Assembly: GCF_900110655.1 (NCBI RefSeq)
Contig: NZ_FOEQ01000005.1
Location: forward strand, 1 to 64,000
Reading direction: 5' to 3'
Origin: Pseudomonas soli
GTDB lineage: Bacteria > Pseudomonadota > Gammaproteobacteria > Pseudomonadales > Pseudomonadaceae
Length of the DNA: 64,000 nucleotides
Each line of letters starts with the position of its first letter. Position 1 is the first letter of the stretch. A model generated the notes under the pieces. It was not told the origin of the DNA. It saw only the letters and a program-made list of their open reading frames with translations, and searched no databases. Positions 50,649-59,751 of this stretch are shown here, in pieces. A program made the position numbers and the translations under genes.

Positions 50649-53156
50649 TTACCCCTCGCGCAGCACTGCCAACGGGCTAGCGTTGAGTGCGCGGCGGGTG
50701 CCGACCACGCCAGCTCCGCCCACCAGCACCGCCCCGGCCAGTGGCAGCGCCAACAGCCACGGGTGTGGTGCCCAATGCAGATCGAAGGCATAGCGGTACA
50801 GCGCCCAACTGATCAGTTCGCAGCCCAGCGCCGCGAGCAGGCCGCTGGCGGCGCCGAGCAGACCGAACTCGATGCGTCTTGCCTTGACCAGCAGCGGGCG
50901 TGCCGCCCCCAGCGCCCGCAGCAGGGCACCTTGGCGAATGCGTTCGTCGAGGGTTGCCTGCAGGCCAGCGAACAGTACCGCCAGCCCTGCGGCCAGCACG
51001 AACAACAGCACGTACTCCACTGCCAGGGTGACCTGGGCGAGGATGCTGCGCAGCTGGGCGAGCAGTGCATCGACCTGCAGCACGGTCACTGCCGGGAAGG
51101 CCCGGGATAGCGCGACGATTTCCTGGTCGTGGCCCGGCGCCAGGTAGAAGCTGGTGAGGTAGGTGGTGGGCAGGTCTTGCAGCGTGCCCGGCTGGAAGAT
51201 CATGTAGAAGTTGGGCTGGAAACTGTCCCAGTGCACGCTGCGCAGGCTGCTGACTCGAGCCTGGCGTTGCTGGCCGCCGATGTCGAAGGTCAGCAGGTCG
51301 CCCAGTTGCAGGTGCAGGCTCTGCGCCAGCTCCGCCTCCACTGAAACCCCGGGGGCTTCATCGTTGGCGGGTGCCTGCTGCCACCATTGGCCGGCGCTCA
51401 GGGCGTTGCCCTGGGGCAGCTCGGCGGCCCAGGTCAGGCTGAGGTCGCGCTGGATGGCGCGTTCGCCGGTGGACTCCTTGCTGACCAGCTGGCGTACCGG
51501 CTGCTCGTTGATATGGGTCAGGCGGCCGGGAATTACCGGGTATAGCGGCGCGGCGGTGGCGTTGATCTGGGCCAGGCGCTCGGCGAACGGCTGGCGCTCG
51601 TCGGGCAGGATGTTCAGGGCGAAATGATTGGGTGCGTCCTTGGGCAACTGCGCCTGCCAGGTGTCGAGCAGTTCCGCCCGCAGCAGGGCGACCAGGCCCA
51701 TTGCCAGGAGGATCAGGCCGAAGGCCAGGGCCTGGCCGGCGGCGGCCAGCGGGTGGCGCAGCAACTGCCCGAGCCCCAGCCGCCAGGCCAGCGGCGCGCC
51801 GGCCAGCAACCGGCGCAGGCTGCGCAGGCCGAGCAACAGTAATCCACCCAGCAGCAAGGCGGCGATCAGCCCCCCGCCGAGCAGGGCGAAGGTCAGCAGC
51901 AAGTCCAGGCTCAGGCGCCACATGATCAGGCCCAGGGCAAGCAGTGCGGCGCCGTAAACCAACCAGCTGCTCGGTGGCAGTGGCAGCAGGTCGCGGCGCA
52001 GCACGCGCAGCGGCGGCACGCGACCCAGGGCTGCCAGTGGCGGCAAGGCGAAGCCGGCCAGGGCAACCAATCCAGTGCCGATGCCGGCCAGCGCCGGGGT
52101 GAGGCCACCGGGTGGCACCTGGCTGGGCAGCAGGCCTTCCAGCAGGCGGAACAACCCCAACTGGGCGAGCCAGCCGAGCACCGCGCCGATGACCGCGGCG
52201 GCGACACCGAGCATTGCCAGTTGCAGGCTGTAAAGGCCGAGGGCTTGGTGCCGAGACAAGCCCAGGCAGCGCAGCAGGGCACTGGCATCCAGGCGCCGCG
52301 CGGCATAGCGGCTGGCCGACAAGGCCACGGCGATGCCGGCCAGTAGCACCGCCACCAGGCTCGCCATGTTCAGGTAACGCTCGGCCTTGCCCAGTGCGCC
52401 GCCGATCTGCCGGTTACCATCGCGGGTGTCGAGCAGGCGCTGGTTGGCGGCCAGGCTTTTCTCCGCCGTCTGCCGGTACTTTTGCAAGGCATCGATATCA
52501 CCACGCCACAGATCGCGGTAGCTGACTCGGCTGCCAGGCTGGATCACGCCGGTGGCGTCCAGATCGGCGAGGTTCATCAGCACTCGCGGCGTAAGGCTGT
52601 AGAAGTTGCCGGCGCGGTCAGGCTCATAGGTCAGCACGCGGCTCATGCGCAGGGTCTTCATGCCCACGTCGATGCTGTCGCCGATGGCCAGGCCAAGCGC
52701 CGCGAGCAGGCGCGGTTCGACCCAGGCTTCACCCGGCGCCGGGCCACCGCCGGGCGCTTCCTCGGCGTAGGGAGCCGGGGCGCTGCGCAATTGGCCGCGC
52801 AGCGGGTAGGCGGGGTCGGCCGCCTTGATGCTGGAAAGCTGGATGCCGCTGTCGCCACCGACGACGCTGGTGAATTCCACCACTCGCGCATGGTCCAGGC
52901 CCAGCGCGGTGCCATCGGCAATCTGCTGGGCGCTGGGCGGGGCGCTGCCTTGCAAGACCAGGTCGGCGCCGAGGAACTCGCTGGCGCGCAACTGCATGGA
53001 GCCGTTGAGGCGGGCGCCGAAATAGCCGATGGCGGTACTGGCCGCTACCGCCACCAGCAATGCGAAGAACAGCACCCGAACTTCGCTGGCGCGAGTGTCG
53101 CGCAGCAACTGACGCAGTGCCAGGGCACACATTCGCGGGAATGATAGACCGGTCAT
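50649..53156 (-). CDS. ABC transporter permease, FtsX-like (YbbP type)
   Basis: An 835-residue inner-membrane protein with two FtsX/MacB-type permease modules: an N-terminal helix, a large periplasmic domain, three helices, then the same arrangement repeated. Nine to ten hydrophobic segments are visible (for example LVAVLLAGIAVALSASRYAARRLDASALLRCLGLSR and the C-terminal LLVKARRIEFGLLGAASGLLAALGCELI). It matches YbbP, the partner of YbbA near tesA in E. coli. The start overlaps the ATPase stop by four bases (ATGA). The substrate is unknown; lipid or lipoprotein export has been suggested for the family. Confidence 0.88.
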   Translation of the reverse strand: MTGLSFPRMCALALRQLLRDTRASEVRVLFFALLVAVAASTAIGYFGARLNGSMQLRASEFLGADLVLQGSAPPSAQQIADGTALGLDHARVVEFTSVVGGDSGIQLSSIKAADPAYPLRGQLRSAPAPYAEEAPGGGPAPGEAWVEPRLLAALGLAIGDSIDVGMKTLRMSRVLTYEPDRAGNFYSLTPRVLMNLADLDATGVIQPGSRVSYRDLWRGDIDALQKYRQTAEKSLAANQRLLDTRDGNRQIGGALGKAERYLNMASLVAVLLAGIAVALSASRYAARRLDASALLRCLGLSRHQALGLYSLQLAMLGVAAAVIGAVLGWLAQLGLFRLLEGLLPSQVPPGGLTPALAGIGTGLVALAGFALPPLAALGRVPPLRVLRRDLLPLPPSSWLVYGAALLALGLIMWRLSLDLLLTFALLGGGLIAALLLGGLLLLGLRSLRRLLAGAPLAWRLGLGQLLRHPLAAAGQALAFGLILLAMGLVALLRAELLDTWQAQLPKDAPNHFALNILPDERQPFAERLAQINATAAPLYPVIPGRLTHINEQPVRQLVSKESTGERAIQRDLSLTWAAELPQGNALSAGQWWQQAPANDEAPGVSVEAELAQSLHLQLGDLLTFDIGGQQRQARVSSLRSVHWDSFQPNFYMIFQPGTLQDLPTTYLTSFYLAPGHDQEIVALSRAFPAVTVLQVDALLAQLRSILAQVTLAVEYVLLFVLAAGLAVLFAGLQATLDERIRQGALLRALGAARPLLVKARRIEFGLLGAASGLLAALGCELISWALYRYAFDLHWAPHPWLLALPLAGAVLVGGAGVVGTRRALNASPLAVLREG

Positions 53157-53839
53157 CAGGGCTCCAGGGGCGCCACCAGGCGTCCGGCATCCAGGCGGAT
53201 CAGGCGGCGGCAGCGCATGGCCAGGCGTTCGTCGTGGGTTACCAGCACCAGGGTGGTGCCGCGCTCCTGGTTCAGTTCGAACAACAGGTCGCTGATGCGC
53301 TCGCCGGTGTGACTGTCGAGGTTGCCGGTGGGCTCGTCGGCGAACAGCACTGCGGGCTGCGCGGCGAAGGCACGGGCGATGGCCACCCGCTGCTGTTCGC
53401 CACCGGAGAGCTGGCGCGGCGTGTGGCTCAGGCGTTTACCCAGGCCGACCCGCTCGAGCAGGTCGCGGGCATGCTCGCGGGCATCGCGCCGTCCGTCGAG
53501 CTCCAGCGGCAGCATGACGTTCTCAAGGGCGTTGAGGCTGTCGAGCAACTGGAACGACTGGAACACGAAGCCGACGTGCTCGGCGCGCACCCGGGCGCGT
53601 TGGTCCTCGTCGAGGGGGCCGAGGTCGTGGCCGGCGAGGATGACTTTGCCGGCGCTGGGGCGGTCGAGCCCGGCGAGCAGGCCCAGTAGCGTCGACTTGC
53701 CGGAACCGGAGGCGCCTACGATAGCTAGGCTGTCGCCCCGGGCGAGGTCAAGGGAGAGGGCGTGGAGGATGGTCAGGTCGCCTTCCGCGCTGGGGACCAC
53801 TTTGCTAAGGTTCTGCGCAACGAGAATGCTGGGGCCCAT
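53156..53839 (-). CDS. ABC transporter ATP-binding protein, LolD/YbbA type
   Basis: A 227-residue ATPase: Walker [10 protein letters not shown] (about residues 41-49), Q-loop FVFQSFQLL, signature [10 protein letters not shown], Walker [13 protein letters not shown], His switch LVTHDERLA. The DEPTGNLD form marks the MacB/LolD/YbbA group that energises mechanotransmission-type permeases. It is coupled to the permease gene (ATGA overlap) and divergent from tesA with only ten bases between start codons, as in E. coli ybbAP-tesA. Confidence 0.9.
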   Translation of the reverse strand: MGPSILVAQNLSKVVPSAEGDLTILHALSLDLARGDSLAIVGASGSGKSTLLGLLAGLDRPSAGKVILAGHDLGPLDEDQRARVRAEHVGFVFQSFQLLDSLNALENVMLPLELDGRRDAREHARDLLERVGLGKRLSHTPRQLSGGEQQRVAIARAFAAQPAVLFADEPTGNLDSHTGERISDLLFELNQERGTTLVLVTHDERLAMRCRRLIRLDAGRLVAPLEP

Positions 53840-53849
53840 GGAGAATCCG

Positions 53850-54455
53850 ATGCGAATGTGGTGGTTGAGTGCCGGCCTCGCCCTGTGTTGCCTGGCCCAG
53901 GGCGCGGCGGCGGGAACATTGCTGGTCGTAGGGGATAGTATCAGCGCTGGTTTTGGCCTGGATACCCGCCAGGGGTGGGTCAGCCTGTTGCAACAACAAT
54001 TGAAGAAGGAGGGTTTCGACGATCAGGTGGTCAATGCCTCGATTAGCGGCGACACCAGTGCAGGCGGCCAGGCGCGGCTGCCTGCGCTGCTTGCGACGCA
54101 CAAGCCGGATCTTGTGGTTCTGGAACTTGGAGGCAACGACGGCCTGCGCGGACAGTCGCCGCAACAATTGCAACAGAATCTTGCCACGATGATCGACCAG
54201 TCCCGCCAGTCCGGTGCCAAGGTGGTGCTGCTGGGCATGCGCCTGCCGCCGAACTACGGCGTGCGCTACACCACGGCGTTCGCCCAGGTCTATGAACAAC
54301 TGGCGGTCGATAAGAAGGTGCCGCTGGTGCCGTTCTTCCTCGAGGGCGTTGGCGGGGTTGCGGAGCTGATGCAGGCCGATGGCATCCATCCGGCTGCGGC
54401 CGCCCAGCAGCGCCTGCTGGAAAATGCCTGGCCGGCGATAAAACCCTTGCTGTGA
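53850..54455 (+). CDS. tesA: Periplasmic arylesterase/thioesterase TesA (SGNH hydrolase)
   Basis: A 201-residue secreted SGNH hydrolase (thioesterase I/protease I/lysophospholipase L1). Signal peptide [18 protein letters not shown], then block [12 protein letters not shown] with the nucleophilic Ser, block II (ISGDTSAGG), block [12 protein letters not shown], and block [11 protein letters not shown] with catalytic Asp and His. Mature enzymes act on acyl-CoA, lysophospholipids and aryl esters. The ATG at 53850 has GGAG upstream; an in-frame ATG at 53838 is also possible. The gene is divergent from the ABC ATPase, so each promoter must lie in the other's 5' coding region. Confidence 0.93.
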   Translation: MRMWWLSAGLALCCLAQGAAAGTLLVVGDSISAGFGLDTRQGWVSLLQQQLKKEGFDDQVVNASISGDTSAGGQARLPALLATHKPDLVVLELGGNDGLRGQSPQQLQQNLATMIDQSRQSGAKVVLLGMRLPPNYGVRYTTAFAQVYEQLAVDKKVPLVPFFLEGVGGVAELMQADGIHPAAAAQQRLLENAWPAIKPLL

Positions 54456-54513
54456 CGCTTTTATCGGGGGCCGCTTTCGGATAATGTTGCGCCCCCCGTT
54501 TCGAGTGCCCCCA

Positions 54514-54795
54514 ATGCCGCGCCCCGCCTGGTCCCTTTACGCCTATCAACTGATCGAGCCCGATGAGCAGCTCGACCTGTTTGCCTGCCAGGAAGTGCGT
54601 ATTCACCTCGCGGCCCGCCAGCTCGAACTCGGCGTGCCCGTCGACCGTACCTTGTGCGGCAGCCTGCTGCCCGCGCAGCCGCGTTGGTCAGGGGTCGAGC
54701 GAGCCATCTACCGTGATGAGCGCCTGTGTAAGCTGTGCAAGGCAATCCTGGATGCTCAACGGCGAGGCATGCGCCCGGTGTGGCCGGAGCTCTGA
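54514..54795 (+). CDS. Conserved protein of unknown function with cysteine cluster
   Basis: A 93-residue cytosolic protein. It contains CLCKLCKAIL-like spacing (RDERLCKLCKAILD, about residues 68-81) plus DRTLCGS and DLFACQE, four cysteines that could bind zinc, though I cannot name a domain. The ATG at 54514 follows the loose CCCCCA leader. It sits between tesA and the L,D-transpeptidase in the plus direction and may be co-transcribed with tesA. Confidence 0.65.
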   Translation: MPRPAWSLYAYQLIEPDEQLDLFACQEVRIHLAARQLELGVPVDRTLCGSLLPAQPRWSGVERAIYRDERLCKLCKAILDAQRRGMRPVWPEL

Positions 54796-54890
54796 GCGCC
54801 TTTCATCATCTGAAATGCTTGCGCCTCCCGCTTGTTTCGACGCGGGTGTACAATCGTATCCCTTGACTGACCTTTCGAAGGATTTACCGG

Positions 54891-55865
54891 ATGTTGCCGC
54901 GCTTTCCCGCCGTCACTCGTAGCCTGACCCTGGCCGCCTTGCTGGCGACAGGCCCTGCTGTTGCGCTGGAACTGCCGTTGCCACCCCCGGGGGAGGACGT
55001 AGTTGGCCAGGTTCACACCATCCAGGCCAAGTACGAAGACACCTTCGCCGACATCGGTACCGCGAACGACCTTGGCTACCTGGAGATGATCGCCGCCAAC
55101 CCGGGCGTCGATCCCTGGCTGCCGGGCGCTGGTACCGAGATTATCCTGCCGACCCGTTACATCCTGCCGCCGGGGCCGCGTGAAGGCATCGTCATCAACC
55201 TGGCCGAGTACCGGCTCTACTACTACCCGAAAGGGCAGAACGTGGTGCATACCTTCCCGTTGGGTATCGGTCGCGAGGGCTGGGGGTCGCCGATCGCGAA
55301 CACCAAGATCACCGCCAAGACGCCTAATCCGACCTGGACCCCGCCGGCCTCGATCCGTGCCGAGCACGCCGCCGATGGCGACATCCTGCCGGCGGTGGTA
55401 CCGGCCGGGCCGGACAACCCGCTGGGGCCGTTCAAGTTCACCCTGGGAGTGCCGGGCTACCTGATTCACGGGTCGAACAAGAAGTTCGGTATCGGCATGC
55501 GCACCAGCCACGGCTGCTTCCGTATGCTCAACAACAATGTGCTGACGCTGTCGAAGATGGTCCCGGTGGGCACGCCGGTACGCATCATCAATGAGCCTTA
55601 CAAGTTCGGTATCAGTGCTGGCAAAGTGTATCTGGAAGCCCACACACCGCTGGACGATCACGGCAATCCGTCGGTGGTCGACAAGCACACCGCGGTCATC
55701 AATGCGCTGCTCAAGCGTGAAGACCTGGCCAACAACTTGCGTATGAACTGGGACATGGTCCGCGATGTGGTCGCTGCCGAAGATGGCATGCCGGTCGAGA
55801 TCGCCGTGCCCACCAACGGTGCAAGCGCGCCGATGGTGTCGAGCATTCCGCCGGAACTGCAGTAA
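54891..55865 (+). CDS. L,D-transpeptidase (ErfK/YbiS family)
   Basis: A 324-residue periplasmic enzyme. Signal peptide (RSLTLAALLATGPAVALEL), then a LysM-like module (VHTIQAKYEDTFADIGTANDLGYLEMIAANPGVDPWLPGAGTEIILP, about 42-90), and the YkuD catalytic domain (about 99-235) with GYLIHG and the active-site SHGCFRM (catalytic Cys near 205). Such enzymes either form 3-3 peptidoglycan cross-links or attach Lpp-type lipoproteins to the wall. oprI, encoding an Lpp-like lipoprotein, follows nearby in the opposite direction, which makes a wall-anchoring role plausible. SD GAAGGATTTACCGG. Confidence 0.93.
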   Translation: MLPRFPAVTRSLTLAALLATGPAVALELPLPPPGEDVVGQVHTIQAKYEDTFADIGTANDLGYLEMIAANPGVDPWLPGAGTEIILPTRYILPPGPREGIVINLAEYRLYYYPKGQNVVHTFPLGIGREGWGSPIANTKITAKTPNPTWTPPASIRAEHAADGDILPAVVPAGPDNPLGPFKFTLGVPGYLIHGSNKKFGIGMRTSHGCFRMLNNNVLTLSKMVPVGTPVRIINEPYKFGISAGKVYLEAHTPLDDHGNPSVVDKHTAVINALLKREDLANNLRMNWDMVRDVVAAEDGMPVEIAVPTNGASAPMVSSIPPELQ

Positions 55866-56047
55866 GCGGTTGCCCGCCGGTAACTAGCAGGGCACTTTTC
55901 TTAGGGGCCGCCATGCGGCCCACCTCGGTTCAAACCCGCTTCTGAAGGCATGCGTGCGCTGTCCTGTAGGAGTGGGCGTGTAGCGGGATGGGCTGCGAGG
56001 CGGTCTCTGTTGCTTGGTCTTGCAGCAACAGGTTTTCTATCAGGCAA

Positions 56048-56077
56048 TAAAAAAGCCGACCCACAAGTGGGTCGGCT
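56048..56077 (-). terminator. oprI terminator
   Basis: AGCCGACCCAC-AAG-TGGGTCGGCT preceded on the plus strand by AAAAAA (a U-tract for the minus-strand transcript), 23 bases past the oprI stop. Strong intrinsic terminator for an abundant mRNA. A REP-like fragment lies at about 55967-55998. Confidence 0.9.
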
Positions 56078-56099
56078 CCATAACAATCCGTGAGGATTA

Positions 56100-56351
56100 T
56101 TACTTGCGGCTGGCTTTGTCCAGCATACGCAGAGCGCGCTCATTGGCTTCGTCAGCGGTCTGCTGAGCCTTCTGAGCAGCTGCCAGAGCGTCGTCAGCTT
56201 TGCGGTAGGCTTCGTCTGCACGAGCCTGGGCGCGAGCTGCTGCGTCTTCGGTAGCAGTCAGGCGAGCTTCGGTTTCTTTGGATACGCTGCTGCAACCGGT
56301 AGCCAGAACTGCGGCCAGAGCCAGAGCAGAGAATTTCAGAACGTTGTTCAT
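56100..56351 (-). CDS. oprI: Major outer-membrane lipoprotein OprI (Lpp family)
   Basis: An 83-residue lipoprotein. The signal peptide ends at the lipobox ATGC with Cys20 as the lipid-modified residue. The mature protein is one long helix with Ala/Lys/Glu heptads ([61 protein letters not shown] in sense), forming the trimeric coiled coil of Lpp, and ends in RK, the Lys used for peptidoglycan linkage. The length of 83 is the exact size of Pseudomonas OprI. A TACTAT promoter and GGGGAACACG SD precede it. Confidence 0.97.
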   Translation of the reverse strand: MNNVLKFSALALAAVLATGCSSVSKETEARLTATEDAAARAQARADEAYRKADDALAAAQKAQQTADEANERALRMLDKASRK

Positions 56352-56418
56352 CGTGTTCCCCTTCAAGGACTTTCTATAAAATAGCCATCTCTCGGAAAAG
56401 AGAAACTGGCCGGCGTAC

Positions 56419-56446
56419 ATAGTACCCATTACTTGTAGTAAGTAAA
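56419..56446 (-). promoter_or_regulatory. oprI promoter
   Basis: On the minus strand TTTACT (56441-56446), 16 bp and TACTAT (56419-56424) give a usable sigma-70 promoter about 60 bp before the oprI ATG. AT-rich sequence further upstream (TTTTTTTGCAGTTC) could act as an UP element for this highly expressed gene. Confidence 0.55.
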
Positions 56447-56813
56447 CTGACTGAGCGCAAGAACTGCAAAAAAAATGCTGCCGAGGGCTGCAGCGGCGGT
56501 TTTGTAAACAAACTGTGAAAACCTGCACCAGCGTTCGCAAGCGACTGTAGTACCGGAACTTTTTTGTTGAACTAAGGGTGACTTTAACTGTCCGTGAACG
56601 TCTTAGCCCTACAACATCCGGTTGCTGTTACCTGGCCATACAGACGTTGCTGTCAGCATTTTCATTCAGGGTGGCTTGAGCATTCTTGCTGGCGCCGCCT
56701 ACTATTTGAGGGTGCCATCGGCGCAGAACGTTCCAGGTCGCGCTGCTGTCCAAGGAGCAACAGGTGGCGTAGGCTTTGCGCGAAAAGTCGCCGAGCGGCT
56801 ATCAGGCAAGGCG

Positions 56814-56899
56814 AAAACAGGCGAGGGACGGTCGGAGTCGCGCTCGACTTTGCTGGTTGCAAATGAGCATTCCGACCGGGCTGGCCACCAGCCTGTTTT
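56814..56899. other. Nested-hairpin element of unknown identity
   Basis: In the 660-bp gap between oprI and the next gene, several inverted repeats are nested: AAAACAGGC (56814-56822) with GCCTGTTTT (56891-56899); inside, CGGTCGGA (56829-56836) with TCCGACCG (56871-56878), enclosing GTCG-CGCT-CGAC (56837-56848); and GGCTGG-CCA-CCAGCC (56879-56893), whose 3' arm partly overlaps the outer stem. This is far more pairing than a terminator needs. It may be a small RNA, a dispersed repeat or a mobile-element relic. The rest of 56447-57000 holds no gene I can support. Confidence 0.5.
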
Positions 56900-57014
56900 C
56901 AACGCAGCATTATCGTCGCGCAGGCACTTTTAGCACAAAGCCTAGAGGTTCCTCCGCCGGATAAACCACATCGGTAAGGTAAGGGTCTGCCGACAAGACC
57001 TGCGAGGAGTAGTG

Positions 57015-57296
57015 ATGAGCGAAACGCTGACCATCCACCATGACCAGGCCGGTCATCAGTTCGAGACCACCGTGGATGGTCACCGGGCTTACCTGACCTA
57101 CATGGATCTGGGCAAGCAGACGCTGGATATCTATCGCACTTTCGTGCCCAACGCCCTGCGAGGGCGCGGGATCGCCGCCGCGTTGACCGAAAAGGCCTTG
57201 GAGTACGCTGAGCAGATGGGCTACACGGTCATCCCCTCGTGCTCCTACGTCGAACGCTACATGGAGCGCCAGCAGCGTCATTCAAGCAAGGCCTGA
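57015..57296 (+). CDS. GNAT-family N-acetyltransferase, YjdJ-like short form
   Basis: A 93-residue short GNAT protein (YjdJ/NATD1 group). The CoA-binding loop is VPNALRGRGIAAALTEKALEYAEQ (about residues 50-73) and the ending TVIPSCSYVERYMERQ matches the family's PSCSYV box. The function is unknown; related proteins are about 90 residues and cytosolic. The ATG at 57015 follows GAGGAGTAGTG; a GTG one codon earlier is possible. Convergent with the DAHP synthase gene. Confidence 0.88.
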   Translation: MSETLTIHHDQAGHQFETTVDGHRAYLTYMDLGKQTLDIYRTFVPNALRGRGIAAALTEKALEYAEQMGYTVIPSCSYVERYMERQQRHSSKA

Positions 57297-57316
57297 CCTG
57301 ACAGCACGCATATGAT

Positions 57317-57341
57317 AACGCCGGGTATTGCCCGGCGTTTT
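57317..57341. terminator. Bidirectional terminator between GNAT and DAHP synthase genes
   Basis: AACGCCGGG-TATTG-CCCGGCGTTTTCATTT: strong hairpin with T/A tracts on both flanks, between convergent genes. Confidence 0.85.
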
Positions 57342-57357
57342 CATTTATGCGCAGTTT

Positions 57358-58434
57358 TCAGCCGCGCTGGCGCTTGGGCAGCACATCCTTGAGCTTGGCG
57401 TGCATGCTGCGCAGGGTCTTTTCGGTAGCGGCCCAGTCGATGCAGGCGTCGGTAACCGACACCCCATACTGCAACTCGTCGAGATTCTTCGGAATGGCCT
57501 GGCAGCCCCAGTTCAGATGGCTTTCGACCATCAGGCCGATAATCGACTGGTTGCCTTCGAGGATCTGGTTGGCCACGTTCTCCATGACCAGCGGCTGCAG
57601 GGCCGGGTCCTTGTTGGAATTGGCGTGGCTGCAGTCGACCATGATGTTTGGCTTGATCTTGGCCTTGACCAGGTCTTGTTCGCACAGTGCGACACTCACC
57701 GAGTCATAGTTGGGTTTACCGTTGCCGCCGCGCAGCACAACGTGGCCGTAGGCGTTGCCCTTGGTGGTGACGATGGAGACACCACCTTCCTGGTTGATGC
57801 CCAGGAAACGATGGGGCTTGGAGACTGACTGCAGGGCGTTTATCGCCACGGTCAGGCCGCCATCGGTACCGTTTTTGAAGCCGACCGCCGAGGACAAGCC
57901 GGAGGCCATTTCGCGGTGGGTCTGGGATTCTGTGGTGCGTGCGCCAATGGCCGACCAGCTGATAAGGTCCTGCAGGTACTGCGGGGAGATCGGGTCGAGT
58001 GCTTCGGTGGCGGTGGGCAGGCCCATCTCGGCCAGATCCAGCAGCAACTGGCGGCCAATGTGCAGGCCGTCCTGGATCTTGAATGAGTCATCCAGGTACG
58101 GATCGTTGATCAGGCCCTTCCAGCCGACAGTGGTGCGTGGCTTCTCAAAGTACACGCGCATGACCAGATACAGGGTGTCGGAAACCTCCTCAGCCAGTAC
58201 CTTCAGGCGCTCGGCATACTCGTGGGCGGCCTTGATGTCATGGATCGAGCAGGGGCCGACCACCACGAACAGGCGATGGTCCTTGCCGTCGAGGATATTG
58301 CGCACCACTTCACGGCCGGCAGTCACGGTCTGCAGGGCCTTGGTGCTGAGGGGAATTTCCTTCTTGAGCTGATCAGGGGTGATCAAGGTCTCGTTGGAGG
58401 CAACGTTAAGGTCATCGATCGGTAAATCAGCCAT
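57358..58434 (-). CDS. aroF: 3-deoxy-7-phosphoheptulonate (DAHP) synthase, type I
   Basis: A 358-residue enzyme that condenses phosphoenolpyruvate and erythrose-4-phosphate, the first step of aromatic amino-acid synthesis. Signatures: VVVGPCSIHD with the metal-binding Cys (about residues 57-66), MRVYFEKPRTTVGWKGLINDP (about 92-112), GARTTESQTHREMASGL, and MVDCSHANSNKDP. The size and type I AroAI-alpha sequence fit the feedback-sensitive isoenzymes; which amino acid inhibits it cannot be read safely, and the symbol (aroF versus aroG/aroH) follows Pseudomonas usage loosely. ATG 58434 begins MADLPIDDLNVA. Confidence 0.93.
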   Translation of the reverse strand: MADLPIDDLNVASNETLITPDQLKKEIPLSTKALQTVTAGREVVRNILDGKDHRLFVVVGPCSIHDIKAAHEYAERLKVLAEEVSDTLYLVMRVYFEKPRTTVGWKGLINDPYLDDSFKIQDGLHIGRQLLLDLAEMGLPTATEALDPISPQYLQDLISWSAIGARTTESQTHREMASGLSSAVGFKNGTDGGLTVAINALQSVSKPHRFLGINQEGGVSIVTTKGNAYGHVVLRGGNGKPNYDSVSVALCEQDLVKAKIKPNIMVDCSHANSNKDPALQPLVMENVANQILEGNQSIIGLMVESHLNWGCQAIPKNLDELQYGVSVTDACIDWAATEKTLRSMHAKLKDVLPKRQRG

Positions 58435-58693
58435 CGTGTTACTCGTCAGGTCACGGGTGCCGGCCGCCAGCAATCCCCGTGCGGCCCAGCAGCAGATTGT
58501 TCGCAGCGGGGAGGCCGAACCTTAGCGCGTTAGCGGGGGCGCGACAATGGGCTGGGCCCGTCGATACGGGGTTTTTGCCTGGCAAGCGGCATTTGGGCGC
58601 GAGCTCGCTGCCCTGCGGGATGATTTCGCCGTGGCAGCGACACCTGGGTATAGTGGCTGACCAATAACAATGACTCTTGACCAGGAGCACTGC

Positions 58694-59656
58694 ATGGCAT
58701 CCCTCGACCCTCAGGTGGGCAATCCCCGCATCGGCATCATCGGCAGCGGCGCAATCGGTGGCTTCTATGGCGTGATGCTGGCCCGAGCCGGTTTCGACGT
58801 ACACTTTCTGCTGCGCAGTGAATATCAGGTCGTGCGTGAGCAGGGGCTGCAGCTAGACAGCGCCGTGCATGGTCAGGTGCGCATGTCCGTGCAGGCCTAC
58901 GCCTCTGCCGCCGACATGCCGCCTTGCGACTGGCTACTGGTAGGGGCCAAAGCCACCAGCAATGCCGAACTGGCGCCCTTGATCGTACAAGCCGCAGCAC
59001 CGCAGGCCAGGGTGGTATTGCTACAGAACGGCCTTGGGGTCGAGGAGCAACTGCGCCCGGCCTTGCGCCCGGACATGCACCTGCTGGGCGGGTTGTGCTT
59101 CATCTGTGTCAACCGCGAGCGCCCCGGGGTGATTCGTCACCAGTCGCTGGGCGCGGTGAACCTTGGCTATCACAGTGGGCCCGCACCAGATGATGCAGCG
59201 GTCGTGGTGGAGGAGGGAGCGGCGCTGTTCCGGGCTGCGGGCATCGATTCCCAGGCCATGGCCGACCTCGACCAGGCGCGGTGGCAGAAGCTGGTGTGGA
59301 ACGTACCCTACAACGGCCTTTCGGTGCTGCTGCAGGCCAGCACCACACCTTTGATGAGCGATGCCGACAGCCGTGCGCTGATCCAGGCGTTGATGGCCGA
59401 AGTGGTGGCGGGCGCCAAGGCCTGTGGCCGTGAGCTGCCGGCGGGTTACGCCGAGCACCTGTTCCGCGTCACCGAGAAGATGCCGGACTACTGGCCAAGC
59501 ATGTACCACGATCATGCCTTGCAGCGGCCGTTGGAACTGCAGGCAATCTACGCCGAACCCTTGGCCCGTGCCCGTGCGGCTGGTTGCGAGCTGCCGCGCA
59601 TGCAGGCGCTATATCAGGCCCTTATGTTTATCGACCGGCGCAACCGCTCGGCCTGA
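58694..59656 (+). CDS. Ketopantoate-reductase-family protein (PanE/ApbA-like)
   Basis: A 320-residue NADPH-dependent 2-dehydropantoate 2-reductase homologue. The dinucleotide-binding motif IGIIGSGAIGGFYGVMLARAG is at residues about 14-34, the NG motif LLQNGLGVEEQL near 108-119, and the substrate-binding lysine in QARWQKLVWNVPYNGLSVLL near 196. Authentic PanE would make pantoate for CoA, but pseudomonads encode several paralogues and this one has no pan neighbour, so another 2-oxo acid may be the substrate. ATG 58694 follows CAGGAGCACTGC. Confidence 0.83.
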   Translation: MASLDPQVGNPRIGIIGSGAIGGFYGVMLARAGFDVHFLLRSEYQVVREQGLQLDSAVHGQVRMSVQAYASAADMPPCDWLLVGAKATSNAELAPLIVQAAAPQARVVLLQNGLGVEEQLRPALRPDMHLLGGLCFICVNRERPGVIRHQSLGAVNLGYHSGPAPDDAAVVVEEGAALFRAAGIDSQAMADLDQARWQKLVWNVPYNGLSVLLQASTTPLMSDADSRALIQALMAEVVAGAKACGRELPAGYAEHLFRVTEKMPDYWPSMYHDHALQRPLELQAIYAEPLARARAAGCELPRMQALYQALMFIDRRNRSA

Positions 59657-59751
59657 AGGTCGCGGTGGCCCTGCGCCGGACGGCCAGGCGGCTGTCCATG
59701 GCGCTGCTAAGCTCAAGCTTGCTCTGCCGTCGCGGCAGTCGAGGAGGTCGA

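Noticed and set aside
56594..56933. Two overlapping small open frames upstream of the short GNAT gene
   Set aside because: Compositional noise over a structured non-coding element; no SD or domain.
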